Shown one piece after another: positions 7,882-16,521 of a stretch of 64,000 nucleotides of DNA. The stretch's first letter is position 1, and each line of letters starts with the position of its first letter. Position numbers and translations under genes: made by a program. The notes beneath the pieces were generated by a model. The model was not told the origin of the DNA. It searched no databases and saw only the letters and a program-made list of their open reading frames with translations. The stretch is taken from the NCBI GenBank assembly GCA_027943245.1, contig JANDJZ010000143.1, positions 62,001-126,000 on the forward strand. The letters are read 5' to 3'. The DNA comes from Acanthamoeba sp. SK_2022b. Its lineage: Eukaryota; Discosea; Longamoebia; Acanthamoebidae.

Positions 7882-9948
7882 TTAGCTGCGGCCGGTTTCT
7901 TCCCTAAGCGCGGCGCTCACCTCATGCGCCGTCGGCTGTTCGGCACGCAGCGCCCGGCGGATCGCGAAGAAGGCGGCGATCAGCATGGTTACCGCCACCA
8001 GCATAAAGAACCCGCACAGCGCGGCGTTGATTTGGTTGCTGAACACGATGGTCTCCATGTCTTTCAGCGATTTGGCCGGCGCAATGATCGTGCCTTGCTC
8101 AATGCCGGTGGAGAATTTCTTCGCCTGCGCCAGGAAACCGATGCTCGGTTTCTCGTGGAAGATTTTCTGCCAGCCGGCGGTCATGGAGGTCACGAACAGC
8201 CAGGCGGTCGGCAGGATGGTAACCCAGGCGTAACGCTGTTTTTTCATCTTGAACAGCACCACAGTGCCGAGGATTAGCGCCATCGATGCCAGCATCTGGT
8301 TGCCGATGCCGAACAGCGGCCACAGGGTATTGATGCCGCCGAGCGGATCGACCACGCCTTGATACACGAAGAAGCCCCAGCCGGCTACCGCCACCGTGGT
8401 GCCCGCCAGATTGCCGAACCAGGAACGGTTGTTGGCCAACTGCGGCACCGCCACGCCCACCAGATCCTGCACCATAAAGCGGCAGGCGCGGGTACCGGCG
8501 TCGACGGCGGTCAGGATGAACAGCGCTTCGAACAGAATGGCGAAGTGGTACCAGAAGGCCATCATCGCCCGGCTGTTGAACACCTCGCTGATGATGTGCG
8601 CCATGCCCACGGCGAAGGTTGGGGCACCGCCGGCGCGCGACAGGATGGAGTTCTCACCTACCTCTTTGGCGATCAGCGCCAGCGTTTCCGGCGTGACGAT
8701 AAAGCCCCAGCTGTTAATGACCTGCGAAGCATTTTCCACCGTGGTGCCGATCAGCGCCGCCGGTGAGTTCATGGCGAAGTAAACGCCCGGATCCAGCACC
8801 GAGGCGCAGATCAACGCCATGATGGCGACGAAAGACTCCATCAGCATGGCGCCGTAACCGATAAAGCGAATGTGGCTTTCGCGTTCCACCAGCTTGGGCG
8901 TGGTGCCGCTGGAGACCAGCGCGTGGAAGCCGGAAATGGCGCCGCAGGCGATGGTGATGAACAGGAACGGGAACAGGGCGCCGGCGAACACCGGGCCGCT
9001 GCCGTCGATGAAGCGCGAGACCGCCGGCATTTTCATCTCCGGCATGGCGAAGACGATGCCGATGGCCAGGCCGATGATGACGCCGATTTTCATAAAGGTG
9101 GAAAGGTAGTCGCGCGGCGCCAGCAGCAGCCACACCGGCAGCACCGAAGCGACGAAGCCGTAGATCACCAGCACCCAGGTCAGGGTGGTGCCGTGCAGCG
9201 TGAAGAACGGCCCCCAGTAAGGATCTTGCGCCACGTTGCCGCCGTAAATAATCGCCAGCAGCATCAGCACGAAGCCGATCACCGAGATTTCAGCGATCTT
9301 GCCCGGCCGGATAAAGCGCATGTAGATGCCCATGAACAGGGCGATCGGGATGGTGGCGGCGATGGTGAACAGCCCCCACGGGCTGTCGGCCAAGGCTTTT
9401 ACCACCACCAGCGCCAGCGCCGACAGGATGATGATCATCACCCCCAGCGCGCCGAGCATGGTGATCACCCCGGCGAATGCGCCCAGCTCTTGCTTGGCCA
9501 TTTCCCCCAGCGAACGTCCGTCGCGGCGTGTGGAGATGAACAGCACCAGGAAATCCTGCACCGCGCCGGCCAGCATAACGCCGACCAGGATCCAGATGGT
9601 TCCCGGCAGGAAGCCCATCTGCGCGGCCAGAATCGGCCCCACCAGCGGCCCGGCGCCGGCGATGGCGGCGAAGTGGTGGCCGAACAGCACCCATTTGTTG
9701 GTGGGCACGTAGTCCAGGCCGTCGTTGTGGCGTTCTGCCGGGGTCAGACGGCGGTCGTCCAGTTCAAAGACCTTATCGGCAATGAACCGGCTGTAGAAGC
9801 GGTAGGCGATGCTGTAGCAGGCGACGGCGGCGACCACCAGCCAGACGGCGTTGACGTGTTCGCCGCGGCTGAGCGCCAGCATGGCGAAGGCGAAGGCGCC
9901 GACCAACGCCACCAGCAGCCAGATAAGTCCTGACCTGATGTTTTTCAT
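7882..9948 (-). CDS. CstA-family peptide/pyruvate transporter
   Basis: A 688-residue polytopic membrane protein of the carbon-starvation family. It opens with a hydrophobic segment (IWLLVALVGAFAFAMLAL), then the conserved NDGLDYVPTNKWVLFGHHFA, IAGAGPLVGPILAAQMG, AGAVQDFLVLFISTRR, LFPFLFITIACGAISGFHAL, SSGTTPKLV, SRAGGAPTFAVG and FWYHFAILFEALFILTAVDA. E. coli CstA (701) and BtsT (716) are equally plausible relatives, so no symbol is given. Known members take up peptides or pyruvate under carbon limitation. The gene stands alone; its promoter would be in the 385-nt region shared with the divergent amidohydrolase operon. Confidence 0.9.
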   Translation of the reverse strand: MKNIRSGLIWLLVALVGAFAFAMLALSRGEHVNAVWLVVAAVACYSIAYRFYSRFIADKVFELDDRRLTPAERHNDGLDYVPTNKWVLFGHHFAAIAGAGPLVGPILAAQMGFLPGTIWILVGVMLAGAVQDFLVLFISTRRDGRSLGEMAKQELGAFAGVITMLGALGVMIIILSALALVVVKALADSPWGLFTIAATIPIALFMGIYMRFIRPGKIAEISVIGFVLMLLAIIYGGNVAQDPYWGPFFTLHGTTLTWVLVIYGFVASVLPVWLLLAPRDYLSTFMKIGVIIGLAIGIVFAMPEMKMPAVSRFIDGSGPVFAGALFPFLFITIACGAISGFHALVSSGTTPKLVERESHIRFIGYGAMLMESFVAIMALICASVLDPGVYFAMNSPAALIGTTVENASQVINSWGFIVTPETLALIAKEVGENSILSRAGGAPTFAVGMAHIISEVFNSRAMMAFWYHFAILFEALFILTAVDAGTRACRFMVQDLVGVAVPQLANNRSWFGNLAGTTVAVAGWGFFVYQGVVDPLGGINTLWPLFGIGNQMLASMALILGTVVLFKMKKQRYAWVTILPTAWLFVTSMTAGWQKIFHEKPSIGFLAQAKKFSTGIEQGTIIAPAKSLKDMETIVFSNQINAALCGFFMLVAVTMLIAAFFAIRRALRAEQPTAHEVSAALREETGRS

Positions 9949-10333
9949 GAAACAACTCCTTGGCGTACAGAGGTAAAAATCGACGTTGTTATTAGGAATG
10001 ACGTTTTAACAGTAGAAGTTTTGCCGCCGAACCGCGGCAGGTCGGATGAGAAATGTGAAGCAGGTGGGGTTTTAGTGTAAAAACAACGTGATGAAACCGC
10101 GTCGGCGCAGGCTGCCGCCCACGCAATCCTCGGCAGTTATTCATTCTGCATTTTCACGGTGCGTACAGCGAATCATCGTCGTTTTTTATTCGGGCACGGC
10201 GTCTGGCGAATTATTATTTTATCTGTCGAGGCGTGCCGAAATAAAATCATCCGTGCCGTGTTATACCTTTATTTCAACCCGCAGGTTTAATCATTCATAA
10301 AATAAATAATAAAGTCACGAAAGGAATTTAATT
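9949..10333. other. Divergent promoter region, no gene seen
   Basis: This 385-nt region separates the CstA-family gene and the amidohydrolase operon. It becomes strongly AT-rich after about 10190. A 70-codon rightward frame (10088-10300) has no ribosome site and no recognisable similarity, so I treat the stretch as regulatory. AAAGGAATTTAATT just before 10334 is the amidohydrolase ribosome site. Confidence 0.5.
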
Positions 10334-11497
10334 ATGATAAATAAAATCATCGAAGGGTATTTACCGCAGCTCACGGCCATTCGGCACGATATTCATCAAC
10401 ACCCTGAACTGGGTTTCGAAGAGTTTCGCACCAGCGATCTGGTGGCGGATTATCTGAATTCGTGGGGCTATGAGGTGCACCGCGGATTGGCGGGCACCGG
10501 CGTGGTGGGCACGCTGCGGGTGGGCGACGGCGTTAAACGCCTAGGATTGCGTGCCGATATGGACGCCTTGCCGATCGAGGAGAACAACGGCAAGCCCTGG
10601 AGCAGCAGCGTGGCCAACCGCATGCACGCCTGTGGCCATGACGGCCACACCACCATGCTGCTCGGTGCCGCTCGTTACCTGGCGCAAACGCGCAACTTCA
10701 ACGGCACGCTGCACCTGATTTTCCAACCGGCGGAAGAGATGCTGAACGGCGGCGCGCGCATGGTCGAACAGGGGCTGTTCGAGCGCTTCCCCTGCGACGC
10801 CATCTTCGCCATGCACAACATGCCGGGGATGCCGCTCGGCGAGTTCTTCTTCCAGCACGGCCCGTTTATGGCCTCGATGGATCAGTTCAACGTGCGGGTG
10901 CAGGGGCACGGCGGCCACGGTGCCATTCCGCAGCTGACGGTCGATCCGGTGCTGGTGGCTTCGCATATCACCGTCGCGCTGCAGAGCATCGTTTCGCGCA
11001 ATATCGATCCGCTGGAGGCGGCGGTGATCACCGTCGGCAGCATCAAGGCCGGTGAGGCGGCCAACGTGATCCCGGACAGCGCGGAGATGAAGCTCAGCGT
11101 GCGCTCGCTGGATCGCCAGGCGCGTGCCACCTTGCTGGCGCGCATTCCGGCGCTGATCGAGGCGCAGGCGGCAAGCTTCGGCGCTCACGCGGTGGTGGAA
11201 CACGTTAACGGCACACCGGTACTGGTCAACGACGAAGCGATGACCCGTTTCGCCCACCGCGTGGCGCAGCAGCAGTTCGGCGATGACCGCGCACACTACG
11301 GCGCCCGGCCGCTGATGGGCAGTGAAGATTTCGCCTTCATGCTCGATGCGCATCCGCAGGGCTGCTACCTGATCATCGGCAACGGCGATGGCGAAGGCAG
11401 CTGTATGGTGCATAACCCGGGATATGACTTTAACGACGGCTGCCTGGCGGCCGGCAGCCAGTATTGGGGAGCGTTGGTGGAAGCGTATTTAAAATAA
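10334..11497 (+). CDS. M20D-family amidohydrolase (hippurate hydrolase-like)
   Basis: A 387-residue cytoplasmic zinc amidohydrolase of the M20D group (hippurate, N-acyl and IAA-amino acid hydrolases). The catalytic motifs are all present: IRHDIHQHPELGFEE at the start, GLRADMDALP, the metal-binding HACGHDGHTTMLLG, FQPAEEMLNGGARM, the lid/dimer motif GHGGHGAIP, GEAANVIPD, MGSEDFAFML and the terminal VHNPGYDFNDGCL. Such enzymes remove acyl groups from amino acids or open amide bonds; the substrate cannot be read from sequence. AAAGGA sits about 8 nt upstream of the ATG. An MHS-type transporter follows 26 nt later, suggesting uptake plus hydrolysis of the same carboxylated compound. Confidence 0.9.
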   Translation: MINKIIEGYLPQLTAIRHDIHQHPELGFEEFRTSDLVADYLNSWGYEVHRGLAGTGVVGTLRVGDGVKRLGLRADMDALPIEENNGKPWSSSVANRMHACGHDGHTTMLLGAARYLAQTRNFNGTLHLIFQPAEEMLNGGARMVEQGLFERFPCDAIFAMHNMPGMPLGEFFFQHGPFMASMDQFNVRVQGHGGHGAIPQLTVDPVLVASHITVALQSIVSRNIDPLEAAVITVGSIKAGEAANVIPDSAEMKLSVRSLDRQARATLLARIPALIEAQAASFGAHAVVEHVNGTPVLVNDEAMTRFAHRVAQQQFGDDRAHYGARPLMGSEDFAFMLDAHPQGCYLIIGNGDGEGSCMVHNPGYDFNDGCLAAGSQYWGALVEAYLK

Positions 11498-11523
11498 ACT
11501 CGAAAATAATAACAGGGAAGGTA

Positions 11524-12837
11524 ATGATGAGTGAAAATATGGCTGAAACCCAGGCGGAAATAATATCGGCCCCGAAGGCCGGCGGCAAAAAAGTCATATT
11601 CGCCGCCTCCTTCGGCAATGCGCTGGAGTTTTTCGATTTCGGTATTTATAACTTCTTCGTTATTTACATCAGCGTATTGTTCTTTCCGCCGTCCAGCGAT
11701 CCGCATCTGGCGTTGCTGTTGGCGTTTGCCACGTTCGGCGTCAGCTTCTTCATGCGGCCGCTGGGCGGCATTCTGATTGGCGCCTATGCCGATCGCCATG
11801 GCCGCAAGCCGGCGATGATCCTGACGATTTCCTTGATGAGCCTGGGCACGGCGATGATCGGCTTTGCGCCGACCTACGCCAGCGCCGGCTATTGGGGAAC
11901 CGTCACGCTGGTGGCGGCGCGCCTGATCCAGGGCGTGGCGGCGGGCGGCGAGGTGGGGGCATCGATGTCGTTGCTGGTGGAGTCGGCGCCGCCCAACCGG
12001 CGCGGCTTCTATTCCAGCTGGTCGCTGGCGACGCAGGGCATCGCTACCGTGGTCGGCGGCGTCACCGCGCTGGCGCTCAGCGCGGCCTTGCCGATGCTTT
12101 CCGGCGAGCCGAACGCCATGGCCGAGTGGGGATGGCGTATTCCTTTCTTTATCGGCGTGGCGCTGGCGCCGCTCGGTTGCTGGCTGCGCCTCGGGTTGGA
12201 GAGCGATCGGCCGTCGGTGTCGCGGGCTCACGAGCCGCCTGCGCAGTTGCGAAAGTACTCGCGGGCGGTGGTGCTCGGCGTGATGTTGACCATCGGCGCC
12301 ACCGTCGCCACTTACATCTCGATGTATTATCTCGGCACCTACGCGGTGAAATACCTGGGGATGGCGCAGGCTTACGGCTATGCCGCGATGCTGCTGGCAG
12401 GGCTCGTCACCTTCGGCGGCAGTCTGCTGGTCGGGCACTGGTGCGATCGTTACGGCCGTCTGCCGCTGATCCGCGGGTCGCGGATCGCGATTCTGATCGT
12501 GGCCCTGCCGGCATTTTGGTGGCTGAGCGCGGTACCGCATCCGGCGGTGCTGCTGCTGATTGTCGCGGTGCTGGTCGGGTTGACCACGCTCGGTTCGGTG
12601 CCGACCATGCTGATGATTTCGGAGCTGTTCCCGCAGCGCATTCGGGCGCTGGGGTTTGCCTTGGTCTACAGCCTCGGGGTGGCGATCTTCGGCGGCTTTG
12701 CCCAGTACATCGCTTCGCAGTCGATCGCGCTGAGCGGTTCGCTGCTGGCGCCCGCCGTCTATCTGATGCTGGCGACGCTGGCTTCGCTGGCGGTGCTGCC
12801 GCTGCTGCGTGAAACCGGCGGCGAGCCGCTGCGCTAG
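11524..12837 (+). CDS. MFS transporter, metabolite:H+ symporter (MHS) type
   Basis: A 437-residue major facilitator with about 12 membrane spans. Loop 2-3 carries the MFS signature in GGILIGAYADRHGRKPAM, and its counterpart is seen in the second half as VGHWCDRYGRLPLI. The start of TM1, GNALEFFDFGIYNFFVIYI, is typical of the MHS branch (ProP, ShiA, KgtP), which import organic acids or zwitterions with protons. I place the start at ATG 11524 after GGGAAGG; the frame opens upstream inside the amidohydrolase. It shares an operon with that hydrolase, so an N-acyl amino acid-like substrate is a reasonable inference. A hairpin with an A/T run marks the boundary with rnb. Confidence 0.88.
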   Translation: MMSENMAETQAEIISAPKAGGKKVIFAASFGNALEFFDFGIYNFFVIYISVLFFPPSSDPHLALLLAFATFGVSFFMRPLGGILIGAYADRHGRKPAMILTISLMSLGTAMIGFAPTYASAGYWGTVTLVAARLIQGVAAGGEVGASMSLLVESAPPNRRGFYSSWSLATQGIATVVGGVTALALSAALPMLSGEPNAMAEWGWRIPFFIGVALAPLGCWLRLGLESDRPSVSRAHEPPAQLRKYSRAVVLGVMLTIGATVATYISMYYLGTYAVKYLGMAQAYGYAAMLLAGLVTFGGSLLVGHWCDRYGRLPLIRGSRIAILIVALPAFWWLSAVPHPAVLLLIVAVLVGLTTLGSVPTMLMISELFPQRIRALGFALVYSLGVAIFGGFAQYIASQSIALSGSLLAPAVYLMLATLASLAVLPLLRETGGEPLR

Positions 12838-12840
12838 TCG

Positions 12841-12872
12841 AAAAAAAACGCCGGCGGTTTTCACCGTCGGCG
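12841..12872 (-). terminator. Terminator between the MHS gene and rnb
   Basis: Nine-bp arms (12849-12857 and 12864-12872, one G-T pair) are followed on the minus strand by eight T (12841-12848). It best fits the end of the leftward rnb transcript and may also slow the converging operon. Confidence 0.8.
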
Positions 12873-12902
12873 CTGTGCGTTGCGGCCGTTTCAGGCTGGC
12901 GT

Positions 12903-14837
12903 TCAGGCCGCCGGACGGGCGATCACGCTGCGGGTTTCCATGCGCACTTCGGCGATGGTGACCTGCAAGGTGTCGCTCTGGCGGTAAACCACTTCACCCT
13001 TGATCTGCACGGTGCCGGTTTCCTGGCTGCACTGCATCTCGTCGCGCACCGCGTGAATAAACGGTGCCGGGATGAAGGCAACCGCACCGTTGTCCAGCAG
13101 GCGCACGCGCAGGCCGCCGCGGGTCACGTCGATGATCTCGGCGTTGAAGCGGGTATCGGTACCGGCCTTGTCCTGCAGGAAGCGGGCGTACAGCCAGTCG
13201 CCGACGTCGCGCTCCGCCATGCGGTTCAGGCGGCGGCGTTCCGCCAGCTGCACCGTGACGTCATCCTGCGGTTTTTCTGCCGGCTGCTGGTTGATGATCG
13301 CCTTCAGCAAGCGATGGTTGACCATATCGCCGTATTTACGGATCGGCGATGTCCAGGTGGCGTAAGCCTCCAGACCCAGACCGAAGTGTGGCCCCGGCGT
13401 GGTGCTGATCTCGGCGAAGGTCTGGAAGCGGCGGATGCGGCTGTCGAGGAACTGGGTCGGCTGCGCATCCAGGTGGCGGCGCAGTTCGCAGAAACCGTCG
13501 AGGGTCAGCAGTTTCTCGGCCTCGGCTTCCACGCCGTTGGCCTGCAATACGGTGACCGCTTGCTCGACCAGAGCAGGATCGAAACCGGTGTGCACGTTGT
13601 ACACGCCGAAGCCCAGGCGATCGCGCAGCACGATGGCGGCGCAGACGTTGGCGGCGATCATGCACTCTTCAACGATGCGGTTGGCGCTGCGGCGTTGCTC
13701 GGTAACGATCTCGAGCACGTCGCCTTTTTCACCCAGCACGAAGCGGTAGTCCGGGCGGTCTTTGAACACCAGCGCATGCTGATGGCGCCAGGCGTTGCGT
13801 GCGTCGCAAACGCGCTTCAGCAGGGTGATTTGTTGCGCGATGGCGTCGCTCGGCGGCTGCCAGCCGGCAATGCCTTCCAGCCAGTCGGAGACTTCGTCGT
13901 ATACCAGCTTGGCTTTGGATTCGATCTCGGCGGCGAAGAACTGAATATCCTCGCCCATCGCGCCGTCGGCGGCGATGGTTACGCGGCAAGCCAGCACCTG
14001 GCGGCGCTCGTTAGGGCGCAGCGAGCACAGGTTGTCCGACAGATCGCGCGGCAGCATCGGGATGTTGAAGCCCGGCAGGTAGTTGGTGAAGGCGCGCACG
14101 CGGGCGATATCGTCCAGCTTGCTGCCTTGTTCGACGTAGGCGGTCGGATCGGCGATGGCGATGGTCAACTGCAGCGAACCGTCGCCGTTGTCGGTCACAT
14201 ACAGCGCATCGTCCATGTCTTCGGTGCTGGCGCTGTCGATGGTGACGAATTCGAGCGCGGTCAGGTCTTCACGCACCAGCGCAGCGGCCGGCTCGCTGAG
14301 AGCCTGCATCTCCGGTGCCTCTTTCTCCAGGTTGTGACGCGCCAGCGTCACCCACCACGGGGCGAAATGGTCTTCACCTTCGGTGATAAAGTGGGTCAGA
14401 TCGGCGTTGAAGCTGCGATCGCCTTTCAGCGGGTGACGGCGCATTTCCGCCACCGCCCAGTCGCCGGCCTGGAAGTTGTGGGTCAATTCACGCACCGGGC
14501 GGCACGGAATCGCATCTTTCAGCAACGGATGATCGGGCACGATGGACAGACGGTCGTCGCGCTTTTGCACACGGCCGACAAAGCGCGACAGGAACGGCTC
14601 GACCAGGGTTTCCGGCTCGGCGATTTCGCGCTCTTTCTCGGTGTGCAGGGTGGCGATAATGCGATCCCCGTGCATGACTTTCTTCATGTACGGCGGCGGA
14701 ATGAAGTAACTTTTTTGACCGTCTACTTCAAGAAAGCCAAAGCCTTTCTCAGTCCCTTTCACTACGCCTTCAACGCGCGGGGTCTGAGAGTGAAGTTGCT
14801 GTTTAAGCTGCGCCAGCAGCGGGTTATCTTGAAACAT
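12903..14837 (-). CDS. rnb: Exoribonuclease II
   Basis: A 644-residue 3'-5' exoribonuclease, the same length as E. coli RNase II. It has two N-terminal cold-shock/OB domains ([22 protein letters not shown] is the first), the RNB catalytic domain with the metal-binding Asp cluster [14 protein letters not shown] (about residues 200-215), the later [16 protein letters not shown] and [17 protein letters not shown] motifs, and a C-terminal S1 domain. It degrades single-stranded RNA processively and stops at stems. I chose the ATG at 14837 ([11 protein letters not shown]), as in E. coli; the frame extends 10 codons further without a ribosome site. E. coli also has rnb near osmB/yciT, though other genes intervene here. 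Confidence 0.96.
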   Translation of the reverse strand: MFQDNPLLAQLKQQLHSQTPRVEGVVKGTEKGFGFLEVDGQKSYFIPPPYMKKVMHGDRIIATLHTEKEREIAEPETLVEPFLSRFVGRVQKRDDRLSIVPDHPLLKDAIPCRPVRELTHNFQAGDWAVAEMRRHPLKGDRSFNADLTHFITEGEDHFAPWWVTLARHNLEKEAPEMQALSEPAAALVREDLTALEFVTIDSASTEDMDDALYVTDNGDGSLQLTIAIADPTAYVEQGSKLDDIARVRAFTNYLPGFNIPMLPRDLSDNLCSLRPNERRQVLACRVTIAADGAMGEDIQFFAAEIESKAKLVYDEVSDWLEGIAGWQPPSDAIAQQITLLKRVCDARNAWRHQHALVFKDRPDYRFVLGEKGDVLEIVTEQRRSANRIVEECMIAANVCAAIVLRDRLGFGVYNVHTGFDPALVEQAVTVLQANGVEAEAEKLLTLDGFCELRRHLDAQPTQFLDSRIRRFQTFAEISTTPGPHFGLGLEAYATWTSPIRKYGDMVNHRLLKAIINQQPAEKPQDDVTVQLAERRRLNRMAERDVGDWLYARFLQDKAGTDTRFNAEIIDVTRGGLRVRLLDNGAVAFIPAPFIHAVRDEMQCSQETGTVQIKGEVVYRQSDTLQVTIAEVRMETRSVIARPAA

Positions 14838-15024
14838 ATCGTCCAGTGAATGGGTTGTGAGTGGCAAGATTTGCGGCTGACAGTTTTACGCGAATCACCC
14901 GCTGCGAGCAAGCCTAACGTCACGGAACCCCGCGTTGCCACGCGATTTTGCGCAAGAATGGTCAATCGGAGTGCTATCGATAGAAAACCCCGGCGCGAAG
15001 GCCGGGGTGAAGGGCGGGTGGCGA

Positions 15025-15552
15025 TCAGTCCCGCAGCGGCGTCGGCTGCAGGATTTCAATCCAGTAATCGTCCGGATCGCGAATGAACGCCACGTAGTTC
15101 ATACGGCCTTCATGCAGGCGCTTTTGGAAGCTGACGCCGAGGCGTTCAAACCGCTCGCAGGCGGCGCGCACGTCCGGCACCGTGACGCACAGGTGGCCAA
15201 AGCCGCGCGGCTCACCGTTGCCGTTGTGGTAGTGGAAATCGGCCTGATTTTCGGTGCCGTGGTTATGGGTCAGCTCGAGAATGCCCGGCTGGCTCAGCGC
15301 CCAGCGTTTGCGCTCATCGTCGTCCTGCGGGATCTGTTCACGCGGGCTGCGCGTCAGGTAGCAGATGGTAAAAGCGGCTTCTTCGAACGTTTCCAGATAG
15401 ACCGGGGTAAAGCCCAGCACGCGGGTGTAGAAATCCAGCGCTTTGGTCAGATCCTTCACGCGGATCATGGTGTGGTTGAACACGTAACCGTCGGTTACCG
15501 CGTCCGGTTGGGCCGCCACGCCGGGCAGCGTCAGTAGATCATTCAGTGGCAT
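15025..15552 (-). CDS. gloA: Lactoylglutathione lyase (glyoxalase I), long form
   Basis: A 175-residue VOC-superfamily glyoxalase I that would convert the methylglyoxal-glutathione hemithioacetal to S-lactoylglutathione. Motifs are FNHTMIRVKDLTKALDFYTRVLG, GILELTHNHGTE, GFGHLCVTVPDV and YWIEILQP, giving the four metal-ligand positions of the fold. The long N-terminus and the NHGTE pattern resemble the eukaryotic/Pseudomonas Zn-type enzymes (about 175-185 residues) more than the short Ni-type E. coli GloA (135). It is divergent from a LysR gene, with only 99 nt between the starts. A nearly identical intergenic motif recurs at a second LysR locus at 54.9 kb. Confidence 0.92.
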   Translation of the reverse strand: MPLNDLLTLPGVAAQPDAVTDGYVFNHTMIRVKDLTKALDFYTRVLGFTPVYLETFEEAAFTICYLTRSPREQIPQDDDERKRWALSQPGILELTHNHGTENQADFHYHNGNGEPRGFGHLCVTVPDVRAACERFERLGVSFQKRLHEGRMNYVAFIRDPDDYWIEILQPTPLRD

Positions 15553-15633
15553 CAGAGATCCTCCTCAGGGTGTCGGCAGACTGTAGGTGAAATCGATGCT
15601 AATCTAAAGTGATTGTTTTTAACTAAAACACTA

Positions 15634-15645
15634 ACTAAAAGTGAA
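15634..15645. promoter_or_regulatory. Candidate LysR operator half-site (ACTAAAAGTGAA)
   Basis: ACTAAAAGTGAA lies 6 nt before the LysR start, in the gloA/LysR divergent region; a degenerate copy, CTAAAGTGA, lies at 15604-15612. The same 12-mer occurs at 54930-54941 upstream of a paralogous LysR gene. Confidence 0.5.
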
Positions 15646-15651
15646 TGACAG

Positions 15652-16506
15652 ATGAAGCTGAGCCAGCTGAAGTTTTTCTGTACCGTGGTGGAGCACAAAA
15701 CCATCGCCGCGGCCGCGCGCGAGCTGCACTGCGTGCCTTCCAACGTCACGCTGCGGCTGCGCGAACTGGAGGAGTCGCTGGGCGGCGAACTGTTTTTCCG
15801 CGACAAGAATCGGCTGTACGTCAATCCCAAAGGGCGGCTGTTCTATCAGCAGGCGCGCGACATTGTGGCGCAGGCGGAGCGCAGCAAGCAGCTGTTCGCC
15901 GGCGAGCATCAGCGTGGGCTGCTGAACCTCGGGGCGCTGGATTTCTCGCTGGTCAGCCATTTGCCGGCGCGCATTGCCCGGCTGCGCCGTTTACAGCCTC
16001 ATCTGCACATCAACGTGCTGAGCCGCGACTCGCTGGTGCTGGAACGCATGCTGATCGACAGCGATCTCGACCTGGCGATCACCGACGGCCCGATTGAACA
16101 TCCGCTGCTCGCCAGCCAAAAGGCATTCGATGAACGGCTGGTATTGCTGATGCCGGCCGATGCCGGGGAACCCGACGCCGCCACGCTGGCGCCGCTGGAG
16201 TTTTACACGTTCAGCCGCGAATGTTCGTTTCGTCTGAAGGTGGATCACTGGCTGGCCTCGCGTGGGCTGAAACCGCGCATGACGCTGGAAATGGAGTCTT
16301 ATGCCGCGATGGCGGCCTGCGTACAGGCCGGTTGTGGTGTCGCCTGCGTCCCCGGTTCGTTGCTGCCGCTGATCTTGCCGGCGCCGGGGCTGAAGGTGTT
16401 GGAAATGGGCGAAGAGGGGCTGAGCGACCTGTATTTCGTCTGGCGACGGCATCAGCTGTCGGACGAGTTGCAGACCATCCTGGGGATATTGGCGCACCCG
16501 GCGTGA
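15652..16506 (+). CDS. LysR-family regulator, divergent from glyoxalase I
   Basis: A 284-residue LysR-type regulator. The winged helix-turn-helix occupies residues 1-60 (LSQLKFFCTVVEHKTIAAAA, then ELHCVPSNVTLRLRELEESLG); VPSNVT takes the place of the more common QPALS recognition sequence. A substrate-binding domain of two lobes follows, with GLLNLGALDFSLVSHLPARI and LDLAITDGPIEHPLL. It is a clear paralogue of the protein at 54982-55806, sharing CVPSNVT, LGALD and DGPIEHP. By position it most likely controls the divergent gloA. Its 3' end meets the oppositely oriented oxidoreductase gene after 15 nt. The effector is unknown. Confidence 0.92.
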   Translation: MKLSQLKFFCTVVEHKTIAAAARELHCVPSNVTLRLRELEESLGGELFFRDKNRLYVNPKGRLFYQQARDIVAQAERSKQLFAGEHQRGLLNLGALDFSLVSHLPARIARLRRLQPHLHINVLSRDSLVLERMLIDSDLDLAITDGPIEHPLLASQKAFDERLVLLMPADAGEPDAATLAPLEFYTFSRECSFRLKVDHWLASRGLKPRMTLEMESYAAMAACVQAGCGVACVPGSLLPLILPAPGLKVLEMGEEGLSDLYFVWRRHQLSDELQTILGILAHPA

Positions 16507-16521
16507 ACCGGGCGCGCATTT

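Noticed and set aside
10088..10300. 70-codon rightward frame before the amidohydrolase
   Set aside because: No ribosome site, unusual composition, lies in an AT-rich promoter region.
11365..12864. 499-codon leftward frame opposite the MHS transporter
   Set aside because: Gln/Arg/His-rich translation typical of the antisense of a GC-rich gene; the opposite strand encodes a clear MFS protein.
13053..14849. 598-codon rightward frame opposite rnb
   Set aside because: Antisense shadow of RNase II; the rnb strand has the complete, conserved protein.
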